From Deinococcus terrestris (lineage in GTDB: Bacteria > Deinococcota > Deinococci > Deinococcales > Deinococcaceae): DNA of 64,000 nucleotides. Every line of letters starts with the position of its first letter. Position 1 is the stretch's first letter. The DNA lies in NCBI RefSeq assembly GCF_009377345.1, contig NZ_WBSL01000001.1, forward strand, positions 991,001 through 1,055,000. The letters are read 5' to 3'. Of the stretch, positions 1-12,994 are shown piece after piece. Below the pieces are notes generated by a model. It worked only from the letters and a program-made list of their open reading frames with translations. It was not told the origin of the DNA and made no database searches. Made by a program: the position numbers and the translations under genes.

Positions 1-789
1 CCGGAGTGGGGGCACGTCACGGACCTCGCCGTCTGCGTGGAGCTTCTGCACTCGGCCTCGCTGCTGCACGACGACCTGATCGACGACGCCGACACCCGCC
101 GGGGCCAGCCCGCCGCCTTCCGGCGCTTCGGCAACGTGGTCAGCGTGATGAGCGGCGACTTCATGCTCTCGCGGCTGCTCACGCTGCTGGCCGGATTGCC
201 CGGAGGCGCCGACCTGACCCGCGCCTTCGGGGACGCGGCCTCGCGCATCTGCGAGGGCGAGGTGCTGCAATTCCAGGTCGCGGCCTACGGGGAATACAGC
301 CTGGAGGCCTACCTGGAAGTCATCGGCGGCAAGACGGCGGCCTTGCTCGCGCTGGCGGCCTGCGGTCCCGCGTGGCTGCTGGGCGCCTCCGCCGCGCAGC
401 GCGAGGCCCTGGCGACCTTCGGCTGGGAATACGGCCTGGCCTTTCAGATGCGCGACGACCTGCTGGACCTGACGGGCGACGAGGCGGCCCTGGGCAAGCC
501 CGTCGGCGGCGACCTGCGCGAGGGCAAGGCCACCCTGCCGGTGCTGGACCTGCTCGCGGGGCCGCACGCGGGCGAGGTGCGTGAGGTGCTGGAGCGCCGC
601 GCCGCCCGCCCCGGCGACGTGGAGCGGGTGCGGGACCTCGTGGAAGGTACGGGAGCGGCCGAGCGCACGCACGCCGAGATTCGCCGCCGCGCCGACCTCG
701 CCGCCAACGCGCTGGAGGCCCTGCCCCCCTCCGCCGCCCGCGAGGCCCTGGCGGACCTCGCCCGCCACGAGAGCCGCCGCCGGGCCTGA
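1..789 (+). CDS. Polyprenyl synthetase family protein (5' end outside window)
   Basis: The first 262 codons visible are the body of a trans-isoprenyl diphosphate synthase, which extends an allylic diphosphate with isopentenyl diphosphate units. The first aspartate-rich motif ([11 protein letters not shown]) lies about 20 residues into the window and the second ([11 protein letters not shown]) about 130 residues later, followed by the usual [12 protein letters not shown] segment. About 70 to 80 N-terminal residues should lie before the window. The family makes the side chain of menaquinone; that this copy does so is inference, since chain length cannot be read from the visible part. It ends at TGA 787-789. 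A short inverted pair (788-794 with 835-841) follows, but there is no T-run. Confidence 0.9.
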   Translation, partial: PEWGHVTDLAVCVELLHSASLLHDDLIDDADTRRGQPAAFRRFGNVVSVMSGDFMLSRLLTLLAGLPGGADLTRAFGDAASRICEGEVLQFQVAAYGEYSLEAYLEVIGGKTAALLALAACGPAWLLGASAAQREALATFGWEYGLAFQMRDDLLDLTGDEAALGKPVGGDLREGKATLPVLDLLAGPHAGEVREVLERRAARPGDVERVRDLVEGTGAAERTHAEIRRRADLAANALEALPPSAAREALADLARHESRRRA

Positions 790-892
790 GTGTCTGCTGG
801 CAAAGGCTCGTTCCCTGGCCGTCCCATCCTCGCGGACACTCTCTAGACCGGGTTCAAGTTCGGTGTGCCTGTGGCTGTCAGTTGCCAAGTCA

Positions 893-909
893 GAGGGTGA
901 TTCACCCTC
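893..909. promoter_or_regulatory. 17-bp perfect palindrome, candidate operator upstream of gdhA
   Basis: GAGGGTGA and TCACCCTC form 8-bp arms around one base. It lies about 60 bp upstream of the gdhA -35 box. The size and symmetry fit a dimeric regulator site, but the adjoining CCCTC/CTCTCC-rich bases also resemble the dispersed repeats near 45.3 and 51.6 kb, so it could be a repeat remnant. Confidence 0.35.
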
Positions 910-969
910 CCCCCTCTCCTCTGGAAGCATTTCCAAGTTCTTGCCGTCCAGGCAGGCGGTTTTCCGAGG

Positions 970-998
970 TTGACGCTCTCAGGTTGCCCCGATACAAC
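970..998 (+). promoter_or_regulatory. Sigma-70-like promoter of gdhA-gdhB
   Basis: TTGACG, a 17-nt spacer and TACAAC match -35/-10 spacing well. It predicts a leader of about 95 nt before the gdhA start at 1101. Otherwise the 311-nt gap 790-1100 holds only the palindrome at 893-909 and the Shine-Dalgarno sequence; I see no small gene in it. Confidence 0.6.
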
Positions 999-1099
999 GG
1001 GGGTGCCCCCGGCAAGTGGGGCGGGGCCGGAGCCGGGACGCGCGGCGCTGCGGCGCGTGTATCCTCGGGCGGACACCGGGACGAACCCCAAAGGAGCGT

Positions 1100-2345
<1,246 letters not shown>

Positions 2346-2451
2346 CCCAGGTTCCAGGCGCGTCCCCCCAGCCAGCGGCCACGCGCGAGCCGCCCCGTGC
2401 GGCAAAGTCGGACACCGTCACCCTGCCCCTTTCCCCGGAGGCTTTCCCACC

Positions 2452-3783
2452 ATGACCACCACCCAGGACCCGCAGGCCCAACCGCCGCAAAATACGCAGC
2501 GCCTCGGCCAGCACACCATCCCCAGCTACCTCGACCCCAACAACATCGGCCCCTACGAGATCTTCCTTGAGCAGGTCGAGCGCGTCACGCCCTACCTCGG
2601 CAAGCTCGCCTACTGGGTCGAGACCCTCAAGCGGCCCAAGCGCATCCTCGTCGTGGACATTCCCATTCACCTCGACGACGGCACGGTCGCGCACTTCGAG
2701 GGCTACCGGGTGCAGCACAACACCTCGCGCGGGCCCGCCAAGGGCGGTATCCGCTACCACCAGGACGTGACCCTCAGTGAGGTGATGGCCCTTTCCGCGT
2801 GGATGACGGTCAAGAACGCCGCCGTGAACCTGCCCTACGGCGGCGGCAAGGGCGGCATCCGTATCGACCCGCGCAAGTACTCGACCGGGGAACTCGAGCG
2901 CCTGACCCGGCGCTACACCACCGAGATCGGACTGATCATCGGGCCGGACAAGGACATCCCCGCCCCCGACGTGAACACCGGGCCGAGAGAGATGGCCTGG
3001 ATGATGGACACCTACTCCATGAACGTGGGCCGCACCTCGACCGGCGTGGTGACCGGCAAGCCCGTGACCCTGGGCGGCTCGCTGGGCCGCGCCGACGCGA
3101 CCGGGCGCGGCGTCTTCGTGACGGGTGCCGAGGCGATGAAGAAGCTCGGGATGCCGATGGAAGGAGCGAAGGTCGCCGTGCAGGGCTTCGGCAACGTGGG
3201 CGAGGCCGCCGCCCGCATCTTCCACGGGCATGGGGCGAAGATCGTCGCCATTCAGGACGTGACGGGGACGATCTACAGCGAAGCAGGCATCGACCCGGCG
3301 GCGGCCCTGGCGCACCTGCGGCAGACAGGCAAGATCACCGACCTGCCCGGCACCGAGGAACTCACCCGTGACGAGTTCTGGGGAGTGGACTGCGACGTGC
3401 TGGTGCCCGCCGCGCTGGAAAAGCAGATCACGCTGGCAAACGCCGACCGCATCAAGGCCAAACTCATCGTGGAGGGCGCCAACGGCCCCACCATCCCCGC
3501 TGCCGACGACCTGCTGGCCGAGCGCGGCGTCACGGTGGTGCCCGATGTGCTCGCCAACGCAGGCGGCGTGACGGTGTCGTACTTCGAGTGGGTGCAGGAC
3601 TTCTCGTCGTTCTTCTGGACCGAAGAGGAGATCAATGGCCGCCTCGACCGCATCATGGCGGAAGCCTTCCTGAGCCTGTGGGACGTGAAGGAGCGCCACG
3701 GCGTGACCCTGCGTACCGCCGTGTACATCGTGGCCTGCACGCGGGTGCTGGAGGCGCGGGCGCTGCGGGGGCTGTACCCGTAA
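2452..3783 (+). CDS. gdhB: Glutamate dehydrogenase, catalytic subunit
   Basis: A 443-residue NAD(P)-dependent glutamate dehydrogenase, interconverting glutamate and 2-oxoglutarate plus ammonia in the cytoplasm. All expected active-site groups are visible: K97 in GPAKGG, the lysine in MTVKNA, the catalytic lysine in GGGKGG, and the aspartate in PAPDVNT. The nucleotide-binding FGNVGEAA lies in the second half. ATG 2452 follows GGAGG at 2438-2442. About 20 to 25 N-terminal residues ([13 protein letters not shown]) look flexible. It is probably co-transcribed with gdhA and forms a hetero-oligomer with it (inference from Thermus). An intrinsic terminator at 3824-3845 ends the unit. Confidence 0.93.
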   Translation: MTTTQDPQAQPPQNTQRLGQHTIPSYLDPNNIGPYEIFLEQVERVTPYLGKLAYWVETLKRPKRILVVDIPIHLDDGTVAHFEGYRVQHNTSRGPAKGGIRYHQDVTLSEVMALSAWMTVKNAAVNLPYGGGKGGIRIDPRKYSTGELERLTRRYTTEIGLIIGPDKDIPAPDVNTGPREMAWMMDTYSMNVGRTSTGVVTGKPVTLGGSLGRADATGRGVFVTGAEAMKKLGMPMEGAKVAVQGFGNVGEAAARIFHGHGAKIVAIQDVTGTIYSEAGIDPAAALAHLRQTGKITDLPGTEELTRDEFWGVDCDVLVPAALEKQITLANADRIKAKLIVEGANGPTIPAADDLLAERGVTVVPDVLANAGGVTVSYFEWVQDFSSFFWTEEEINGRLDRIMAEAFLSLWDVKERHGVTLRTAVYIVACTRVLEARALRGLYP

Positions 3784-3785
3784 GG

Positions 3786-3869
3786 GCGGCCAGCTTCCAG
3801 CCGCCAGCAAGTCCGAAAGCCTCAGCCCCGTGCTGGGGCTTTTTTGGCTGGTCGCTGGGGGCTGGCCGC
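3786..3869. repeat. Outer inverted repeat (23-nt arms) wrapped around the gdh terminator
   Basis: The left arm 3786-3808 and right arm 3847-3869 are reverse complements at 19 of 23 positions, built on the motif GCTGGCGGCTGG...GCTGGCCGC. The intrinsic terminator 3824-3845 sits in the loop. The same architecture and core motif recur at 30596-30673 after sdhB. Confidence 0.6.
3824..3845 (+). terminator. Intrinsic terminator after gdhB
   Basis: AGCCCC, loop GTGCT, GGGGCT, then a run of T. It fits Rho-independent termination of gdhA-gdhB. Confidence 0.85.
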
Positions 3870-3882
3870 TACAATGCCCCCC

Positions 3883-4881
3883 ATGACCGACCCCCTCCGC
3901 GGCTGGCAGCCCGCACCTCCCGGCTTCAAGCATGTCGTGAGCGTGTCGCTGGGCAACTCCTCGCGCAATGCCCGCGAGGAACTGACCGTGCTGGGCCAGC
4001 CTTTCGTGCTCGAGCGGCTCGGGACGGACGGGGACGCGAAGAAGGCCGCCGCCCTGTTCGCCTCGCTCGACGGGCGGGTGGACGCCTTTGGGCTGGGGGG
4101 GGCGGACCTGTACCTGATCGCGGACGGGCGGCGCTACACCTTCAGCAACGTCCGCAAGCTGGTCTCGCACGCGCGGCTGACGCCCGTGCTGGACGGCAGC
4201 GGCCTGAAAAACACCCTGGAGCGCGACGCCATCGCGCAGCTTGACCCGGTGGTGGGGTGGCGGGAGCAGCGGGTGCTGATGGTCAGCGCGGTGGACCGCT
4301 TCGGGATGGCGGAGGCGCTGGCCGGGGCCGGGGCGGACGTGGTGTACGGCGACCTCGTCTTTGGCCTCAATGTCAACGTGCCGCTGCGGTCCATCGGGGC
4401 GTTGCGGCGGCTGGCGCGGCTGGCGCTTCCGGCCTTGACCCGGCTGCCGCAGGACTGGTTTTACCCGACCGGCGACAAGCAGAACTCCAGCGTGCAGGGC
4501 CAGGGCACCCGTTACTACGCCTGGGCCGACGTGATCGCCGGGGACACCCACTACGCCAAGCGCTACGCCCCGCGCGACCTCGCGGGCAAGACGGTCCTCA
4601 CCCAGACCATCACGGAGGCCGACCGCACCTGGATGGAGGAACGCGGCGTGGCCCGGTTGATCACGACCACCCCGCGCATCGGCAAGCGCAACTTCGCCAC
4701 CAATGTGCTGGAAGCCTTTTTCGTGGCGCTGAGCGGCAAGCAGGAGGCCCTGAGCGAAGGAGAGTACCTGCGTTATATCCGCGAGGTGGGCTTCCGGCCC
4801 GAGGTCACCGAACTGGGGCAACGGGCGCAGGGGCACGGCCCGGCCGTCTCCAGCGCCGTTCCCAGCGCGTCCCCACGCTGA
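3883..4881 (+). CDS. Conserved protein, resembles proteins annotated quinate 5-dehydrogenase
   Basis: A 332-residue soluble protein with no signal peptide. It opens with FKHVVSVSLGNSSRN and contains FGLGGADLYL near residue 75 and a later segment LARLITTTPR-like suggesting a two-lobed Rossmann-type fold. From memory, relatives in Thermus, Deinococcus and Firmicutes carry the name quinate 5-dehydrogenase, but I cannot point to catalytic residues, so the function is unproven. ATG 3883 is chosen because TACAAT at 3870-3875 lies 7 nt upstream, the leaderless arrangement of this genome. An in-frame ATG at 3874 overlaps that box. The promoter box abuts the repeat arm after gdhB. Confidence 0.6.
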   Translation: MTDPLRGWQPAPPGFKHVVSVSLGNSSRNAREELTVLGQPFVLERLGTDGDAKKAAALFASLDGRVDAFGLGGADLYLIADGRRYTFSNVRKLVSHARLTPVLDGSGLKNTLERDAIAQLDPVVGWREQRVLMVSAVDRFGMAEALAGAGADVVYGDLVFGLNVNVPLRSIGALRRLARLALPALTRLPQDWFYPTGDKQNSSVQGQGTRYYAWADVIAGDTHYAKRYAPRDLAGKTVLTQTITEADRTWMEERGVARLITTTPRIGKRNFATNVLEAFFVALSGKQEALSEGEYLRYIREVGFRPEVTELGQRAQGHGPAVSSAVPSASPR

Positions 4882-4976
4882 AGCCCGGAGTCTTGTGCCC
4901 GGCGCGAGGTCTTCGCCGGGTGAACGGTGACGGGGGCCTGCGTCCCTCCCCTCTCCCCGAGCGTGAGGACCTCTCA

Positions 4977-4991
4977 ACCTGACGCTCAGGT
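4977..4991. promoter_or_regulatory. Inverted repeat at the -35 position of the stress-protein gene
   Basis: ACCTGA, 3 nt, TCAGGT. It lies 19 bp upstream of the probable -10 box TACGCT (5011-5016), covering where a -35 contact would be. No good -35 hexamer exists here, so a dedicated activator or alternative recognition is possible. Confidence 0.35.
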
Positions 4992-5035
4992 GAAGGCTGT
5001 GCCCACTGCCTACGCTAGGGCCAAGGACGTGACCC

Positions 5036-5524
5036 ATGACCCAGCGAGATCCCCGGCTTGACCTGACGCCCGACCAGCGCACCCGCACCAATGTGGCGAC
5101 CTACCCGACCTACGTGGAGGCGCAGCGGGCGGTGGATTACCTCAGCGACCAGAAGTTCCCGGTCGAGCGCACCGCCATCGTGGGCGAGGGCCTGAAGATG
5201 GTCGAGCAGGTCACCGGGCGCCTGAGCTGGGGCCGGGCGGCGGGCCTGGGTTTCGCGCAGGGGCTGATGATCGGTCTGTTCGTGGGCCTGCTGTTTGGGC
5301 TGCTGGGCCTCACGGCGGGCAATTTCCTCTTTGCCGTCGCCTACGGTGTGGTGCTGGGCGGTATCACCGGGCTGGTGTGGGGATTGATCGGGTACGCGCT
5401 CAGCGGCGGGCGGCGCGACTTCACGTCCGTCGGCGGCATGAAGGCCGACCATTACGTGCTGCTGGCCGACCCCGAGGTGGCCGAACAGGCCCGCAGCCTG
5501 CTCTCTGCCATGCCCCTGCGCTGA
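5036..5524 (+). CDS. General stress protein 17M/YflT-like membrane-associated protein
   Basis: A 162-residue protein. Residues about 20 to 60 (VATYPTYVEAQRAVDYL...FPVERTAIVGEGL) match the N-terminal fold of the heat-induced stress protein YflT/general stress protein 17M family. This is followed by a glycine-rich hydrophobic hairpin around residues 75 to 125 (two likely membrane segments) and a C-terminal HYVLLADPEVAEQARSLL strand-helix. ATG 5036 follows AAGGA at 5022-5026. The -10 box TACGCT at 5011-5016 leaves a leader of about 13 nt. The biochemical role of the family is not known to me. Confidence 0.75.
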   Translation: MTQRDPRLDLTPDQRTRTNVATYPTYVEAQRAVDYLSDQKFPVERTAIVGEGLKMVEQVTGRLSWGRAAGLGFAQGLMIGLFVGLLFGLLGLTAGNFLFAVAYGVVLGGITGLVWGLIGYALSGGRRDFTSVGGMKADHYVLLADPEVAEQARSLLSAMPLR

Positions 5525-5627
5525 TCGCTCTCACTGCCCCCACGCCCCCCGACACCGGGGGGCTTGTCCATGAACCCAGCCGCTGTTCCCGGCGCAGGAA
5601 CGGGGCGGGCACGGGTAGCATGGCCGC

Positions 5628-7190
<1,563 letters not shown>

Positions 7191-7205
7191 GCCACCCGGA
7201 AAGGA

Positions 7206-7237
7206 GGCGCGGCGGGGTTGATCAACCCCGCCGCGCC
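7206..7237. terminator. Bidirectional terminator between convergent genes
   Basis: A perfect 16+16 nt palindrome (arms ggcgcggcggggttga and its complement) sits between the carboxyltransferase stop and the stop of the CAP-domain gene on the other strand. T-rich bases follow on the plus side. Confidence 0.75.
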
Positions 7238-7255
7238 CTTCTTGATCTCAACGCC

Positions 7256-8077
7256 TCAGCGAGCGCCGAAGTTCTGGACCCAGTAGTGGCGATAGCTGCC
7301 GCCCTGGGCGTAGCCCACGCCGAGTTCGCGGAAGCTGGGGTTCATGATGTTGCGGCAGTGGCCCTCGCTGGCGAGCCAGCCCGCCACGACCTGCTCCGGG
7401 GTGGTCTGCCCGGCGGCGATGTTCTCGCCAATCGTGCGCCACGCGTACCCGGTCGCGGAGATGCGCTGGGCCATCGTGCGCCCGTCCTGGCTGGTGTGGC
7501 TGAAGTAGTTGCGGGTCGCCATGTCGGTCGCGTGGCCCTGCGCGGCCTGCTCGAGCTGCGCGTTGTAGGTCAGCGCGGGCGCTGCCGCGAAGCTGGTCGC
7601 GCCGCAGGTGCGGGCCTGGGCACGGGCGGCGTTCGTCAGCTCCAGCACGCGCCCGGCGTAACCACTCGGCGTGGTGGGCGTGGGAGCAGGCGCCGGAGCG
7701 GGGGCGGGGGCGGTCGCCGCCGTCACGGTCAGGGTGAAGTCCACGTAGGCGCTGCGGTAAGAGGTCAGAGCAGCACGGATCACAGCGTTTCCGGCACCCC
7801 TGGCGGTGACCAGCCCCGTCTGGGACACGGTAGCGACCGCCGCGTTGCTCGTGGTCCAGGTCAGTTCGCCGGGCTGCGCGGGGCGGCCCCCCACGGACAC
7901 GGTGAGCTGCCGGGTCTGGCCCACGACCAGGGTTCCGGCGCTGGCCTGCGCTTCCAGCCGCGTGGTCACGGCGGGGTTCGCGGCGGGCGCCTGTGCCGAG
8001 GGAGCGGAGGGCGCCGAGCCGCACGCCGCGAGTGTCAGGAGGCCACCGACCAGCAGAACTTGCTTCAGAGCAGACAT
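7256..8077 (-). CDS. CAP/SCP-domain lipoprotein with Ig-like (BIG2) domain
   Basis: A 273-residue exported protein. Residues 1-19 form a lipoprotein signal ending in the lipobox LAAC. Residues about 37-117 look like a bacterial Ig-like BIG2 domain (LTWTTSNAAVATVSQTGLVTARGAG). There follows an alternating Ala-Pro linker (PAPAPAPAP), then a CAP domain (about 140-273) with HATDMATRNYFSHTSQDG, GENIAAG and HCRNIMNPSFRELGVGYA. CAP proteins are extracellular; the substrate is unknown. ATG at 8077 gives the clean signal peptide; four further in-frame ATGs upstream are ignored. A GGGG stretch precedes it and TACCCT lies about 20 nt upstream, so this mRNA probably has a short leader. Confidence 0.88.
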   Translation of the reverse strand: MSALKQVLLVGGLLTLAACGSAPSAPSAQAPAANPAVTTRLEAQASAGTLVVGQTRQLTVSVGGRPAQPGELTWTTSNAAVATVSQTGLVTARGAGNAVIRAALTSYRSAYVDFTLTVTAATAPAPAPAPAPTPTTPSGYAGRVLELTNAARAQARTCGATSFAAAPALTYNAQLEQAAQGHATDMATRNYFSHTSQDGRTMAQRISATGYAWRTIGENIAAGQTTPEQVVAGWLASEGHCRNIMNPSFRELGVGYAQGGSYRHYWVQNFGAR

Positions 8078-8252
8078 AGGCCCCATCACATCAGGCCAGG
8101 GTAGGTAGGGCATGAGTTGAGACTTCTCATCTCTCATGCTGAGCAAACGGTGTTGACGACAGTGACGGCGACCAAAAGCTGGGTTTTTAACTTAAAGAAT
8201 CTCTAAGCTTCTCACGCAGGCTGTGAACTTTCCACTGCTGGGGCAGGCAAAG

Positions 8253-8930
8253 TCACGGATTTCCGTCGCCCTTCATGAGGAAGAAGCTCACCTCCTCCGC
8301 CTCAACGACCGAGATCGGGGAAGTGGACGGCACGCTGGCGAGCAGGAACTCTCCCAGGGTCGCCGCGCCGTTCAGCAGGGCACCGTCTACCGCCGGGTCC
8401 AGGGTGCCCCACAAGTGCGCCCGCCCCCCGGCCCCGGCGGCCTGCCACAGGAGCGCCCCCACCGCCTCGCTCCCTGCATAGGCCAGCAGCAGGGTGTAGT
8501 CGCGCCTGCCCTCCAGAACGCGGCCCAGGTGGCGGGCCAGGGCGCTCCCCCACTCGGGCGTGCCGTGGGCCTCGGCGATCACGGCGGCCCAGCGCGGCAG
8601 GTGCAAGCGCGACACCTGCTCGGCGGTCAACGGGGAGGGCGAGGGGTCGGCCCGGTAGACTCCGCAGCGCAGGCTGGCGATCTCCTCTCCCGCTCCTCCC
8701 ACCCGGCCCGGCACGGCGACCAGCGGCGGGTACCCCCGCGACCGCTGCCACGCGGCCGCCTCCCGCAGCCGCTCCGGAGCTGCGCCCGGCAAAAAGGCGG
8801 CATTCAGCCCCAGGACATTCACCCCTGGGGTGTGCAGCGCGACCCCGCCCGCCACCTCCGCTCGCTCCGAGGCGAGCGGCCCGAAGTAAGCGAGGAGATC
8901 GGCCAGGGCAGGAGGGGCAGGGGGCAGCAT
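8253..8930 (-). CDS. Hypothetical protein, possible acetyltransferase fold
   Basis: A 225-residue soluble protein rich in Ala, Pro and Leu. Its centre (WAAVIAEAHGTPEWGSALARHL...YTLLLAYAGSEAVGALLWQ) has the strand-helix-strand spacing seen in GNAT-like proteins, but I see no clear acetyl-CoA pyrophosphate-binding motif, so the fold is only a suggestion. The start is ATG 8930; the frame runs further upstream but would cross the tRNA-Glu gene. TAGGCT (8938-8943) stands 7 nt before the ATG, the leaderless pattern. Confidence 0.6.
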   Translation of the reverse strand: MLPPAPPALADLLAYFGPLASERAEVAGGVALHTPGVNVLGLNAAFLPGAAPERLREAAAWQRSRGYPPLVAVPGRVGGAGEEIASLRCGVYRADPSPSPLTAEQVSRLHLPRWAAVIAEAHGTPEWGSALARHLGRVLEGRRDYTLLLAYAGSEAVGALLWQAAGAGGRAHLWGTLDPAVDGALLNGAATLGEFLLASVPSTSPISVVEAEEVSFFLMKGDGNP

Positions 8931-8945
8931 CCCCGGCAGCCTAGA

Positions 8946-8989
8946 CAAAAATGAACAAGAACGCGCCGCCTCCGGGTGGGGAGGCGGCG
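8946..8989 (-). terminator. Intrinsic terminator of tRNA-Glu
   Basis: A minus-strand hairpin with 10-bp arms (8964-8973 and 8980-8989) is followed by a T-rich tract ending at 8947-8950, directly downstream of the tRNA. Confidence 0.75.
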
Positions 8990-8995
8990 GCGTGG

Positions 8996-9071
<76 letters not shown>

Positions 9072-9119
9072 TTCGGTGTGCGGGAAACCGCCCGTGGGCG
9101 GGGTCAGGCGCGAAGAGTA

Positions 9120-9149
9120 AGTGTAGGGGTGCGGGGGCGGAAAAGTCAA
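9120..9149 (-). promoter_or_regulatory. Promoter of tRNA-Glu
   Basis: TTGACT, an 18-nt spacer and TACACT on the minus strand, 50 nt before the tRNA. This is much closer to full consensus than the leaderless protein genes nearby, which lack an obvious -35. Confidence 0.75.
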
Positions 9150-9157
9150 GTCCCTCC

Positions 9158-9619
9158 CTACTCCAGGTCATCGTAATGGTGCAGCAGGGCCGCCTCGGGG
9201 TCGGTGCCCGCATGGTGGTGCCGGGCCACCAGGCGGGCCACACGGGGCCGCGCTCCCGCCCGCGCGAGGAGTTCGGCGCCCAGCTCGGGGTGATACGCCC
9301 GCACCGACAAGGCCCCGAAAGGAAGCAGCCGGGCCAGCCGGTTGGGCACCAAGCCCACCAGCACCCGCTCGACGACCCGGTAGGGGCGAATGCTCTTGCC
9401 ACAGTCGTGCAGCAGCGCGGCGGCCACAACCTCGGGAGGGGCGGCGGGGTGGTCGCGCAGCAGGTGGCGGGTGACCCGGCAGGCGTGCTCGCGGTCGCGG
9501 GGGTCCATTCCCAGGAAGACGCGGGCCTCCGCCGGGGTGAGGTGTGCCGTGGCCCAGGCGTCCCGCGGGGAGGCGAGGCGGGGGCTGAGGCTGCGGGCCA
9601 GCCGACCCGCCTTACCCAA
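9158..9619 (-). CDS. HD-domain protein
   Basis: An HD-superfamily metal-dependent phosphohydrolase-like protein. HAVRVTRH-like [20 protein letters not shown] and a distal HHH (VARHHHAG) give the H...HD...H metal ligands. The substrate is unknown. The shown start is a TTG codon at 9619 giving 153 residues. The same frame remains open and protein-like ([19 protein letters not shown]) back to the trxB stop, but without ATG or GTG, so the true N-terminus may be up to about 30 residues longer from a rare start. It follows trxB closely on the same strand and may be co-transcribed. Confidence 0.75.
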   Translation of the reverse strand: MGKAGRLARSLSPRLASPRDAWATAHLTPAEARVFLGMDPRDREHACRVTRHLLRDHPAAPPEVVAAALLHDCGKSIRPYRVVERVLVGLVPNRLARLLPFGALSVRAYHPELGAELLARAGARPRVARLVARHHHAGTDPEAALLHHYDDLE

Positions 9620-9716
9620 ATACCCCCGCGCCTTGCGCTGGACCCGTGCGGGGAGCGACAGACGGGGAACCCGGTCCAGCCCCAGTGCGTCAGCCCCAAC
9701 CGGGCCGCCGTCCGGG

Positions 9717-10694
9717 TCAGTCCGCAGCGGCGTCTCCCGCGCTGACCTCCAGCGCCGCCAGCGCCCGCTCCGCGCTCATGGCCGCGCGGGTGCCCGCCCC
9801 CACGCTGGTGGCGAGCTGGCGGTACACGTGGTCGGACACGTCGCCCGCTGCAAAAAGCATCGGCACGCTGGTGTAGATCTCGTCGGTGACCTCCACGTAG
9901 CCGTCGGAGCGCAGGGCCACCACGTCCTTCACGAAGTCGGTGTTGGGCACGTGCCCGATAAAGATGAACACCCCATCGGTGGGCATCTCGGTGACCTCGC
10001 CCGTCTCCAGGCTCTTCAGGCGCACGCCCGTCACGTGGTCCGCCCCCTGAACCTCCTCGACGACCGTATTCCAGATGTACTTCATCTTGGGGTTGGCGAA
10101 GGCGCGGGCCTGCGCGACCTTGTTCGCCCGCAGCGTGTCGCGGCGGTGAATCAGGGTGACCTCGTCCGCAAACTTGGTCAGGAAGAGGCCCTCCTCCACC
10201 GCCGCGTCCCCGCCCCCGATCACCACGACCTTCTTGCCCCGGTAGAAAAAGCCGTCGCAGGTCGCGCAGGTCGAGACGCCCTTGCCCCAGAAGTGCTCCT
10301 CGCCGGGGATGTTCAGGCGCCGGGGGTTGGCCCCGGTCGCCAGAATGACGCTCTTGGCGCGGTAGGTGCCGCCGTAGCCCCGCACCGTGAAGGGGTATTC
10401 GTGCGCGTACTCGTCACGCTCGATGGCCTCCACCTCCTCCATCTCGATGCGGGCGCCGAACTTCTCGGCCTGCTGCACCATGCGTTGGGCCAGCTCCATG
10501 CCGGGGATCGGCTCGGGAAAGCCGGGGTAGTTCTCGACCTCCTCGGTCTGGGCGATCTGGCCGCCGGGCAGACCCTTTTCCAGCACCAGGGTGCTCAGGC
10601 CGCCCCGGCCCGTGTAGATGGCCGCCGTCAGCCCGGCGGGACCGCCGCCGATAATCACCACGTCGTAGTCCTGAGGGGCGGGGGTACTCGTCAT
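9717..10694 (-). CDS. trxB: Thioredoxin reductase
   Basis: A 325-residue low-molecular-weight thioredoxin-disulfide reductase. It passes electrons from NADPH through FAD to thioredoxin in the cytoplasm. The N-terminal FAD motif [14 protein letters not shown] is at about residues 12-25. The redox pair CATC is near residue 140, directly before the NADPH-binding [13 protein letters not shown]. The C-terminal [17 protein letters not shown] motif is present. ATG 10694 is preferred over an in-frame GTG at 10718 because TACGCT (10702-10707) lies 7 nt upstream of the ATG, making the transcript leaderless. Confidence 0.95.
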   Translation of the reverse strand: MTSTPAPQDYDVVIIGGGPAGLTAAIYTGRGGLSTLVLEKGLPGGQIAQTEEVENYPGFPEPIPGMELAQRMVQQAEKFGARIEMEEVEAIERDEYAHEYPFTVRGYGGTYRAKSVILATGANPRRLNIPGEEHFWGKGVSTCATCDGFFYRGKKVVVIGGGDAAVEEGLFLTKFADEVTLIHRRDTLRANKVAQARAFANPKMKYIWNTVVEEVQGADHVTGVRLKSLETGEVTEMPTDGVFIFIGHVPNTDFVKDVVALRSDGYVEVTDEIYTSVPMLFAAGDVSDHVYRQLATSVGAGTRAAMSAERALAALEVSAGDAAAD

Positions 10695-10768
10695 GCCTCC
10701 GAGCGTACCACCACGCACATTTGGGCATGGTCAGGCAAGCACACTTTATTTTCCAAAGCATCAGCGGC

Positions 10769-10797
10769 AAAAAAAGCCCCCGCACGCGGCGGGGGGG
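10769..10797 (-). terminator. Intrinsic terminator of tRNA-Gln
   Basis: On the minus strand a 7-bp GC stem (10777-10783 with 10789-10795) is followed by seven T residues (A at 10769-10775). Confidence 0.85.
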
Positions 10798-10801
10798 ATA
10801 T

Positions 10802-10875
<74 letters not shown>

Positions 10876-10925
10876 ACGGAGACTGCTCTGGCGCTCGCCC
10901 GGCCCCGTAAGGCTGAGCGTGAGGG

Positions 10926-10954
10926 AGTATAGCGGCCCACCCCAGGGCCGTCAA
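10926..10954 (-). promoter_or_regulatory. Promoter of tRNA-Gln
   Basis: TTGACG, a 17-nt spacer and TATACT on the minus strand, about 50 nt upstream of the tRNA. This is a near-consensus housekeeping promoter. Confidence 0.85.
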
Positions 10955-11022
10955 CTGCGGGGCAGCGGGGATGAGCAGGCCACGGCGGCCGGAGTGCGCC
11001 CTGGCCGGGGTCGCACCTGCGC

Positions 11023-11051
11023 TTGCCCCCCCTATGGGGTGATGTTACACT
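11023..11051 (+). promoter_or_regulatory. Promoter of the S1 gene
   Basis: TTGCCC, a 17-nt spacer and TACACT. It predicts a leader of about 80 nt before ATG 11139. The spacer contains CCCCTATGGGG, a short palindrome. Confidence 0.6.
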
Positions 11052-11129
11052 GAGGTGTTGCCGCGCCCAAGCGCAGGTACAGGTATATGTGGGGCCGCAC
11101 CCGAGCTGGAGGCGGACCCGCAGGAGGAG

Positions 11130-12914
<1,785 letters not shown>

Positions 12915-12930
12915 TCCCCTGACGTTCGGC

Positions 12931-12971
12931 GAGAGGCCCACGGGAGCGATCCCGGCGGGCCTCTCCCCTTT
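12931..12971 (+). terminator. Intrinsic terminator after rpsA
   Basis: GAGAGGCCC (12931-12939) pairs with GGGCCTCTC (12957-12965), followed by CCCCTTT. Confidence 0.7.
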
Positions 12972-12994
12972 GGGCTTTCGGGTACGCTCGCCGC

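Noticed and set aside
788..841. Terminator after the polyprenyl synthetase gene
   Set aside because: The GAGTGTC/GACACTC pair is only 7 bp with a 40-nt loop and no T-run.
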